From Hymenobacter taeanensis (GTDB lineage Bacteria > Bacteroidota > Bacteroidia > Cytophagales > Hymenobacteraceae), in NCBI RefSeq assembly GCF_013137895.1, contig NZ_CP053538.1:2256001-2320000 (forward strand): 64,000 nucleotides of DNA, given 5' to 3'. The notes beneath the pieces were generated by a model. The model saw only the letters and a program-made list of their open reading frames with translations. It had not been told where the DNA came from and searched no databases. Below are positions 18,174 to 25,600 of this stretch, piece after piece; positions within the stretch are counted from its first letter, which is position 1, and every line of letters starts with the position of its first letter. Position numbers and translations under genes: made by a program.

Positions 18174-18827
18174 ATGATTCGGGTACTTCTGGTGGATGAT
18201 CATTCTATTGTACGGAATGGCATCCAAGCGTTGCTTGCTCAAGAGCCCGATATTGAAGTAGTCGGGCAAACCGATAATGGGCAGAGCCTATTGGAGCTTC
18301 TGGCTCACACGCCCACTGATATCGTGCTGATGGATGTGGCCATGCCCGTGCTCGATGGCTTTGCCACTATGCCCTTGCTGCAAGAGCAGTTTCCGGGGGT
18401 ACGGGTACTGGTGCTGTCAATGCTAGGCCATGAAACCGATGTGTACCGGATGATGCAGGCCGGCGCGGCCGGGTACGTGATGAAAAATGCCGAGAGCCAA
18501 GAGTTTGTGTATGCTATCCGGATGGTAGCCACCGGGCGCCCTTTTATGTGCACCGAGCTGGGCCTGAGCCTGCTGCAACGGCTGGTAAAACGCCCCAACC
18601 CCGACGTAATTCCCGGCACCAAGCGCCGCCCCGGCAACCTAACCGAGCGGGAAAAGGAAGTGCTGCAATTACTGGCCGAAGGTTTCACGAATGCTGAAAT
18701 AGCTGAGAAGCTCTTCACCAGCAAGCGCACCATTGAAACCCACCGCCAGAATATCATTGAGAAAACGCAGGTAAAAAACACGGCCGCCCTTATGCGCTAC
18801 GCTGTTAGCCATGGCCTAATTGCCTGA
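18174..18827 (+). CDS. NarL/FixJ-type response regulator (orphan)
   Basis: A 217-residue two-domain regulator. The receiver domain has acidic pair D8-D9, the phospho-acceptor D54 (IVLMDVAMPVLDGF), a serine switch in VLSML, and a conserved lysine in YVMKNAES. The C-terminal LuxR-type helix-turn-helix reads LTEREKEVLQLLAEGFTNAEIAEKLFTSKRTIETH. No histidine kinase gene adjoins it, so its partner is elsewhere. It is preceded by 264 bases of intergenic DNA without an obvious promoter match and followed by a long hairpin. Confidence 0.92.
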   Translation: MIRVLLVDDHSIVRNGIQALLAQEPDIEVVGQTDNGQSLLELLAHTPTDIVLMDVAMPVLDGFATMPLLQEQFPGVRVLVLSMLGHETDVYRMMQAGAAGYVMKNAESQEFVYAIRMVATGRPFMCTELGLSLLQRLVKRPNPDVIPGTKRRPGNLTEREKEVLQLLAEGFTNAEIAEKLFTSKRTIETHRQNIIEKTQVKNTAALMRYAVSHGLIA

Positions 18828-18886
18828 AGCTGCACTGCAGGCGCGCTAAACTGCGTAGCTCCTGCAGCTTGTCAGCACAACGCAGT

Positions 18887-18947
18887 TACGCACAGAAGCC
18901 ACTACCCCACGGTTAAATAACTACCGGGGTAGTGGCTTCTGTGCGTA
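18887..18947. repeat. 22-bp perfect inverted repeat downstream of the response regulator
   Basis: The arms (18887-18908 and 18926-18947, core ACGCACAGAAGCCACTACCC) are exactly complementary around a 17-base loop. There is no T-run, so it may terminate weakly, protect the 3' end or act as DNA. The right arm overlaps the upstream extension of the next frame, which supports a start at 18977. Confidence 0.8.
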
Positions 18948-18976
18948 CTTGCGGCTCTATTCTGCTTTCTTCGCTT

Positions 18977-19792
18977 ATGCCTGCTCCTCTAGAACCTGCT
19001 TTTGATGCCCTCACGGCGCCTACCACCAGTAGGGCTTGGCGCTGGGCCGCTACTGCCGCTATTATCGGCAACATTGCTCTTAACTACGTATCGCAGCGCT
19101 TCCCCTTCAATGGGCAAACCAACGCGCAGGTTTCGTATAAGTACCCCACACCGCTCACGCCCGCGGGCTATGCGTTCAGCATTTGGGGGCTGATTTTTTT
19201 GAGCCTGCTGGCCTACGCGATATGGCAGCTGCGCCCTGCCCAGCGCCGCAACCTGCTGCCCGACGCCGTAGCTCGCCCCTTGGTGTGGGCCAACCTCCTG
19301 ACGGGCCTCTGGCTGGTAGTTTTTGCGTATGAGCTCCTGGTACCCAGCATGCTGGTGATGCTGGGTATTCTGGCAAGCTTGGCAGTAGTATATGGCCGGG
19401 CCCGCCAGCTGGTACGCCGTGCTGATGCGCCCTGGTACAGCAGCATCCCGTTTGGGCTCTATCTGGGCTGGATTTCAGTAGCTACCGTGGTAAACGTAAC
19501 GCTGGCACTGGGCACCAAATGGCAGCCCGATGCGGAACTGAGCCTGCAGTTAGCCATTGTGCTGGTGGGCATCACGGCGGGTCTGGCCCTGAGTGTTACC
19601 TGGCGCTTTGCAGAGCTGGCCTACCCGGCCGCCGTAGCCTGGGGCCTGCTGGGCATTTACGTAGCCCGCCGCCCCAGCCCCGATACGGAGGTGCTGGCCA
19701 TTATGGCCCTGGCCGCCGCTGTGCTGGTGGCTGTGCTAGGCCTGGGGCTCACGTGGTGGGGAAGCAGGAGGACAAGTAACGCTGGGCACTGA
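18977..19792 (+). CDS. TspO/tryptophan-rich sensory-like membrane protein
   Basis: A 271-residue integral membrane protein with about 8 hydrophobic segments. The early part (NALNYVSQRFPFNGQ-like, then YPTPLTPAGYAFSIWGLIFLSLLAYAIWQ) and its many tryptophans match the larger relatives of TspO/MBR annotated as tryptophan-rich sensory proteins. Ligand and function are unknown; TspO proteins bind tetrapyrroles. ATG at 18977 is chosen because the 15 extra codons of the longer frame fall in a hairpin arm. It lies 82 bases before tpiA on the same strand. Confidence 0.7.
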   Translation: MPAPLEPAFDALTAPTTSRAWRWAATAAIIGNIALNYVSQRFPFNGQTNAQVSYKYPTPLTPAGYAFSIWGLIFLSLLAYAIWQLRPAQRRNLLPDAVARPLVWANLLTGLWLVVFAYELLVPSMLVMLGILASLAVVYGRARQLVRRADAPWYSSIPFGLYLGWISVATVVNVTLALGTKWQPDAELSLQLAIVLVGITAGLALSVTWRFAELAYPAAVAWGLLGIYVARRPSPDTEVLAIMALAAAVLVAVLGLGLTWWGSRRTSNAGH

Positions 19793-19874
19793 GCAGCCTT
19801 TGCGTATCTGGTACTCAGTACTAATTGCTCATTGTTCTAACTTGCGCCAACTCCCAACCTCAATCCTTTCCGCT

Positions 19875-20639
19875 ATGCGTAAGAATATTGTGGCCGGTAA
19901 CTGGAAGATGAACACTACCCTCCAGGATGGCCAAGCGCTGATTTCCGAAATCGTAAATATGGTACAGGACGAAGTCACTGGCTCCAATGTGGAGGTGGTG
20001 GTGTGCCCGCCCTTCCCGTTCCTGACTACCATTGGCAAGCACCTGCCCAGCGGTGGCCTGATTCACCTGGGTGCTCAGAACTGCCATCAGAAAGACAGCG
20101 GCGCTTATACCGGTGAGGTTTCAGCCCGTATGCTGCAATCGGTAGGGGTAGAGTACGTAATTCTAGGCCACTCAGAGCGCCGCCAGTACTTCCGCGAAGA
20201 TGATGAGCTGCTGAGCCAGAAGCTGAAAGCTGCTCTGGCTGCCGGCCTGCAACCCATTTTCTGCGTGGGTGAGTCACTGGAGACGCGCGAAGCCGACGAA
20301 ACCTTCGACTACATCAGCAAGCAACTGAAAGACGGGTTGTTTCACCTCTCCAACGAGGAGTTTGACCAGGTGGTGGTGGCCTACGAGCCCATCTGGGCCA
20401 TCGGGACCGGCAAAACGGCTACCAGCGCACAGGCGCAGGAGGTGCACGCCTTCATTCGGGAGCAAATTGCGCGCGCCTACGACGCCGAAGCAGCCCTGAA
20501 CACCACCATTCTGTATGGTGGCTCGGCTAACGCTCAAAACGCGCGTGAGCTGTTCAGCCAGCCCGACGTAGACGGCGGCCTCATTGGTGGCGCTTCGCTT
20601 AAGTCCCGCGACTTCACCGACATCATCAAGTCATTCTAG
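19875..20639 (+). CDS. tpiA: Triosephosphate isomerase
   Basis: Glycolytic TIM barrel interconverting dihydroxyacetone phosphate and glyceraldehyde-3-phosphate. The 254 residues show RKNIVAGNWKMN with N and K, the catalytic histidine in ILGHSERR, the catalytic glutamate in VAYEPIWAIGTG, and the phosphate-binding YGGSAN. The frame extends upstream to 19800, but ATG 19875 (MRKNIVAGNWK) is the family start. The stop codon is part of a CTAGGCC word, and a REP-like hairpin follows immediately. Confidence 0.97.
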   Translation: MRKNIVAGNWKMNTTLQDGQALISEIVNMVQDEVTGSNVEVVVCPPFPFLTTIGKHLPSGGLIHLGAQNCHQKDSGAYTGEVSARMLQSVGVEYVILGHSERRQYFREDDELLSQKLKAALAAGLQPIFCVGESLETREADETFDYISKQLKDGLFHLSNEEFDQVVVAYEPIWAIGTGKTATSAQAQEVHAFIREQIARAYDAEAALNTTILYGGSANAQNARELFSQPDVDGGLIGGASLKSRDFTDIIKSF

Positions 20640-20652
20640 GCCAGTTCTTGAG

Positions 20653-20732
20653 CTATTATTCCGAGCAAAGTGAGGAAGCGTGGTTTGGGCCTAAAGGCTG
20701 CCTCAGCTTTCTCGCTTTGCCTGGGATGATAG
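20653..20732. repeat. REP-like inverted repeat, 27-bp arms (family copy 1)
   Basis: Arms 20653-20679 and 20706-20732 pair with five G-T/T-G positions and one mismatch. The differences are almost all of the kind tolerated in RNA, so structure in the transcript may be what is kept. The right arm read backward (ATCATCCCAGGCAAAGCGAG) resembles the GTCATnCTGAGCnnAGCGAAG elements elsewhere in the window. Confidence 0.75.
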
Positions 20733-20778
20733 TTTATACTGGCCTAGCGGAGCAAGCGAACTAAACGCGGCCGGATAA

Positions 20779-21192
20779 TTGTCCGGCAGCAAAAGACTTG
20801 TCTTCATTCTCTTTATGCTTTCCACGCTACTTGTTTCTGGGCTATTGGCGCTGAACCCGTTTCAGCCGGCGCCGCGCGTGCCCCTAGCGGCCACTGCGGT
20901 AACATCCGTTGACCCATGCCGCATCTTCGGGACCGTGTACTTAGAAACCGACCCACGCCGGCAGAGCCGCTGCTTTGGCTCGGTGTACATGGAGCCCGAA
21001 GCAGATTTTGCTGATCTGATGGTGTTCAAAGAAACCAGCAAGCTCTTCGCCGATAAGGTAGGCCTGTGGTACCTCGCCGATTCTCCGAATTTCGCCGATT
21101 ACGTGCTGTTCGTCACTGATAACCGCAACCTCGCCGACTTCAGTATTCAGTTCACAAAGTCGCGCTCCTACGCTGGTTGCCGGAAACAGTAG
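20779..21192 (+). CDS. DUF6150 family exported protein
   Basis: The 137-residue protein has an N-terminal hydrophobic segment (signal peptide or anchor, RLVFILFMLSTLLVSGLLAL) and a compact repetitive domain: CRIFGTVYLETDP, FGSVYMEPEADFADLMVF, then NFADYVLFVTD and NLADFSIQFT. The FADLxVF-type repeats are the mark of DUF6150, a beta-rich family of unknown function in Cytophagales. TTG at 20779 gives a signal peptide with a positive n-region; ATG at 20815 would shorten it by 12. Three cysteines may form a disulphide outside the cytoplasm. Confidence 0.75.
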   Translation: MSGSKRLVFILFMLSTLLVSGLLALNPFQPAPRVPLAATAVTSVDPCRIFGTVYLETDPRRQSRCFGSVYMEPEADFADLMVFKETSKLFADKVGLWYLADSPNFADYVLFVTDNRNLADFSIQFTKSRSYAGCRKQ

Positions 21193-21582
21193 GCAATGCT
21201 CATTGCCTGATTCAGTAACACGCTCTTCTCGTATTTTGAGAAGGGCATGTCAGTGAATCAGGTTGCGTGGATAATAAGCAACAGGAACGCGAGGGTTCGA
21301 CTCCGATCAGCATGACGTTCGTTCATTGTCTCAAGCCCTTGTTATCGGCATAGCTTAGCAAATAAATTTACTGGGTCATCAGTAGTGAGATAAGCGGCTA
21401 TTTCCCGGGCCTGCCTGCGCATTGGCTAAGCGTAATGAAGGTAGCCTACGCCACCAGCTTTGGCCTGACTTGAACGCCTAGGCCAGTTCCTCCAGGCCAA
21501 ATCTGTATTTTTGCGCCGGAATTGCCGTCCTGATTTGTTGGGCGGCAATTTCCTTTTCTCTTGATACCACTTGCCGCCCCAC
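21193..21582. other. 390-base intergenic region with a nested hairpin
   Basis: Just after the DUF6150 gene, CCTGATTCA (21206-21214) pairs with TGAATCAGG (21254-21262), enclosing CTTCTC/GAGAAG (21225-21230/21238-21243); this is a likely terminator without a T-tail. The remaining 220 bases carry no frame. A T-arm-like GGGTTCGACTCC near 21295 has no tRNA around it. Confidence 0.55.
21506..21513 (+). promoter_or_regulatory. -7 promoter element upstream of prmA
   Basis: TATTTTTG, 70 bases before ATG 21583. No convincing -33 TTG occurs at the usual distance, so only the -7 element is supported. Confidence 0.45.
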
Positions 21583-22419
21583 ATGGACTTTGTAGAAGTA
21601 ACCGTAAAAGCTCCTCGCGAGCTGTCTGATATTCTGGTAGCCGAGATGGCTGAGCTAGGCTTCGATACCTTCGAAGACAACGACGAAGGCTTCTGCGCCT
21701 ACACCACCGAAGACGTATTCAACCCCGACGACGTGGCCGAAATCATGAGCCGCTACCTGGGCCTGGGCGAAGTGGGCTACACGCACCGCGTAATTACGCG
21801 CCAGAACTGGAACGCCGAGTGGGAAAAGAACTTCCAGCCCCTGGTTATTGCCGATAAAGTATCGGTGCGGGCTCCTTTTCATGAGGCGCGCCCCGACCTG
21901 GCCTACGAAATCGTGATTATGCCGCGCATGTCCTTCGGCACCGGCCACCACGATACCACGGCCCTCATGATTACCAACCAGCTCGACATCGACCATCAGA
22001 ATAAGCGCGTGCTGGATATGGGCTGTGGCACCGGCATTCTGGCCGTGATGGCCGTGCATTTGGGAGCCGATTACGTGCTGGCGGTAGATGTAGAGCCCTG
22101 GACCGCGGAAAATGCTGCCGACAACGCCGCCGAAAACAACGTGCAGGACAAGGTAGAAGCTCGCCTCGGCGATGTAACGGCCCTAGAGGGAGAGAAGCCC
22201 TTCGATATTATTTTGGCTAACATTAACCGCAACGTGCTGCTGGAGGATATGCCAGCGTATGCCCAGTACCTTAAGCCGGGCGGCCCTATCCTGTTCTCTG
22301 GCTTTTATGAAGAAGACCTTCCCCTTATTCAGGAGGCCGCGGAAAAGGCCGGTTTCCGGTACGAGAGCCACCGTACCCAGAACCACTGGGTATCAGCTGT
22401 GTTCCGCCAGCCAGTCTAA
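21583..22419 (+). CDS. prmA: Ribosomal protein L11 methyltransferase
   Basis: A 278-residue SAM-dependent enzyme that trimethylates lysines of ribosomal protein L11. The N-terminal substrate-recognition domain (FVEVTVKAPRELSDILVAEM) is followed by a linker (QNWNAEWEKNFQPL) and a methyltransferase domain. That domain has MPRMSFGTGHHDTT, SAM motif I VLDMGCGTGILAVMA, acidic motif II VLAVDVEPWTAENA, and DIILANINRNVL as motif IV. TTG at 21571 would add four residues, but ATG 21583 is preferred. It is followed by a short terminator. Confidence 0.93.
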   Translation: MDFVEVTVKAPRELSDILVAEMAELGFDTFEDNDEGFCAYTTEDVFNPDDVAEIMSRYLGLGEVGYTHRVITRQNWNAEWEKNFQPLVIADKVSVRAPFHEARPDLAYEIVIMPRMSFGTGHHDTTALMITNQLDIDHQNKRVLDMGCGTGILAVMAVHLGADYVLAVDVEPWTAENAADNAAENNVQDKVEARLGDVTALEGEKPFDIILANINRNVLLEDMPAYAQYLKPGGPILFSGFYEEDLPLIQEAAEKAGFRYESHRTQNHWVSAVFRQPV

Positions 22420-22467
22420 AAACATACCACCTCAGTGTGGAGAAATATATATAGCGTTTTAGGAGTT

Positions 22468-22502
22468 AAAAGGCTGGTTCTGAGGAATCGGCCTTTTATT
22501 TT
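22468..22502 (+). terminator. Terminator after prmA
   Basis: AAAAGGC (22468-22474) pairs with GCCTTTT (22491-22497), with extra pairing inside the loop and a following ATTTTG. It is a modest stem with good A/T flanks. Confidence 0.65.
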
Positions 22503-22646
22503 GCTGTTAGGTCCTCGAAAATGGCTCTGGAAATAGTATAAAATTCAGGCTGGGTATGATTGTTGGAGGGATAGGGGCGGAGATGGCGGAAAGTGCCGGG
22601 TTTTGTCGAAATTGTAGGCGATTAATTAGGCGCTGACGGACTTAGT

Positions 22647-25600
22647 ATGAAGCATTTTACTTTTAGATGGGTATGCGCGCTGCTGCTGGGATTGAGTACT
22701 CCGGCGTGGGCGCAGCAGACCAAACCCCAACCTTCTAAACAACCTGCCGGAACTGCACCAGCGGCTCCGGCCCTTCCCCGATTTACGGGTAAGCTGAGCA
22801 GTGACCCTCAGCAGTTTATGGTAGATGTGCAGTCAATGATGGCCACCGCCAATGTGGCCTCAGGCAAAGCTGCCGCTGCTCGTTTGCAGGAGGTGTGGGC
22901 CAGTAACCGCCTCACGGCTACCCAACAGGCTTACATTGTAGCACTCTCGCAGCAGATGTTGGCGCGCAAGTTTAAAGCTAAGCCGCACTTCGAAGCCTTC
23001 TATAACTCCATCACGGCGGGCGCCCAGGTGCAGAACTTCTCGGATGCCCAAATGACCGAGTTTCTGAACGTAGTAGGGAAAGCGCTGGCAAAGGAGCAAG
23101 CCCCCGAAGTGGAGAAGTTTCTTACAAACTCAGCCCAGTTCCTGCAAACCAAGTACCTCTACCGCTCGCGCTACAACCGGCTGCGGGTAGAGGGTGGTAC
23201 GTTCAGCTACGCCTACAACGAAACGGATATGCCTTCCATGGCTCCGCCAGTAGCACCGGCCGCGCCGGCTGCGGCCGCCGTTGTATCAAAGCCGCTTAAC
23301 GCTAAAGGCACGGGCAAGAAAAAAGCCTCCGATGGCTGGGACTCTACTGATATGTGGGGCGCCGATGACACGGGTAGTGCTTCTACCCCTAGTTTGGCTC
23401 CCACCTATGATACGTACATGGCGCCTACCACCCGTGGCCCGGTCCTGATTTTGAAGGATGCTGACTTGTTTATGGCCTCACCCGGCGACTCCGTCATCAT
23501 TCATAAAACCAGCGGAGCCATCACCTCACAAAACCGGTTTGTAGGTTACGGCGGCCAGTACGGCTGGCAGATAAACAACAACCCCGTTACGGCCGACCTG
23601 ACGAATTACAACTTCGACATCAGCAAGGCTGAATTCACGGCTCAGCCGGTTACGCTCACGTATCCGGCCGTGCTGGAGGCTCCCGTGAAAGGCTGGCTGG
23701 CCTACCGCAGCCTCAAGCGCAAAACGTCCACCGCTGATACCGGCTACCCACGCTTTATCTCGAATACCAACGACGCCCGGGTAAAAAACATCGGCGAAAA
23801 CATTCGCTACTACGGCGGCTTCACGCTTTCTGGCAACCGGGCCATGTCGGCTTCGCTGGATGGGGCCCTTTCCCGGATTATTGTGGAGGTAGATGGCAAG
23901 CCCAAGTTTAAGGCTTCCTCGCTCTCTTACGCACTCGGCGACTCTATTATCAGCAGCCAGCGGGCAGCCGTTACCATTTTCCAGGACAAGCAGGACTCGC
24001 TTACTCACCCTGGGGTAAAGCTCAAGTATTCAAAGGGGCCGCAGGTACTGCAGCTCACCCGCGAGGAAGGCATGTATAAAAACACGCCTTACTACGACTC
24101 TTACCACCAGATGGAAATCACGACCGAGCTGCTCACCTGGCCGCTCCGGACGTCTAACATTGATTTCTCGATTCTAACGGCTAAAAATCAAGTTACTGCC
24201 AACTTCGAATCAAAGGAATTTTACACCAACACCCGCTATCAGCAGATTAAGTCCATCAATAAGATGCACCCCCTGCAAATGGTGGTGGGCTATAGCCAGA
24301 GCCACGGTAATACCCGGCTATTCACTATTCAAGATATGGTAACGGCGCTGAAGATCAGCCCGGAAAACCTGCGCTCGGCTATGTCGGGTCTGGCGCGTGA
24401 TGGGTACGTGAAGTGGTATCCACAGACCGACCAGGTGGTGCTGCTGCCGAAGGCGTCGCACTACGTAAACTCCTCGCGGGGTAAGAAAGACTACGACCAC
24501 ATTGCCATTAAATCGTTGTCGCCCTCGGGTAAAAACGCCACGCTCAACTTGGCTACCAACGACCTGCTGGTGCGGGGCGTTGACCGCTTCAATTTCTCCG
24601 ACGACTCCGTAACGGTATTTGTGAAGCCCGACTCCAGCGTTATCCGCATCCAGAAAAATCGGGGGGTGTTGTTTAACGGCACGGTGGTAGCCTCTGCCTT
24701 TGTTTTCAAAGGCAAAGAGTTCAAGTTCGACTATGATGGCTTCTTCATTGACCTAGTGAAGATTGACTCCATCATTGTGAAAGGCAAGGGCTCTAAAGGT
24801 TCGGTGATGAAGGCTCGCAAAGACACCGACTTCACCCTTACCAACAAGAAGAAAACCTCTTCGGGGAAGCTCTATATCAACGCGCCCAACAACAAATCAG
24901 GCCGCAAAAAGCTGGGGGCTTATCCATCCTTCGATGCCAGCACTGGGGCTTACGTGTACTTTGATAAGCCCGAAATACTGGGTGGGGCCTATGATACCAC
25001 CATGTATTTCGATATCCCACCTTTCAGGCTCGACTCACTTAATAATAAAAACCGTAGTGCCGTAGGCTTCAAAGGTACATTCGTGTCGGGGGGCATTATG
25101 CCTTCCTTCAAAACCAAGCTCTCCTTACAGGATGATGGCTCGTTGGGCTTCGTGTACGACGTACCCAAGGAGGGTTTCCCGCTGTATGGCAGCAAAGGGC
25201 GTTTGTTTAACAAGGTTACTATGAGTAACCGGGGCCTGCAGGGCATTGGTAACCTGAAGTACCTGACCGGCGACTTCGCCAGCGACCAGTTCATCTTCTA
25301 TAAAGACTCCGTAGTAACGGTAGGTAAGTCGGGCACTATTCTGCAGGGGCCGCTGAACGGGACTGAGTTTGCCAAGGTAACACTACAGCCCGGCTACCAA
25401 ATGAAGTGGGCCGTGAAGCAGGACTCTATGTACCTGAGCAGCCAGCAGGGGCAGGGCCTAAAGATGTATGATGCCACGTATGCTTTCAAAGGTACCCTCA
25501 CCTACACGCCCGGCGGCCTCTACGGCAACGGCGGCATGGATGGGCCGCAGTCTTTCATCCGCTCGGCTGGCTTTGTATTCAAGCCCACCCGCTACACGGG

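Noticed and set aside
21285..21310. T-arm-like GGGTTCGACTCC, possible tRNA or tmRNA remnant
   Set aside because: No acceptor, D or anticodon arm can be built around it and the T stem itself pairs poorly.
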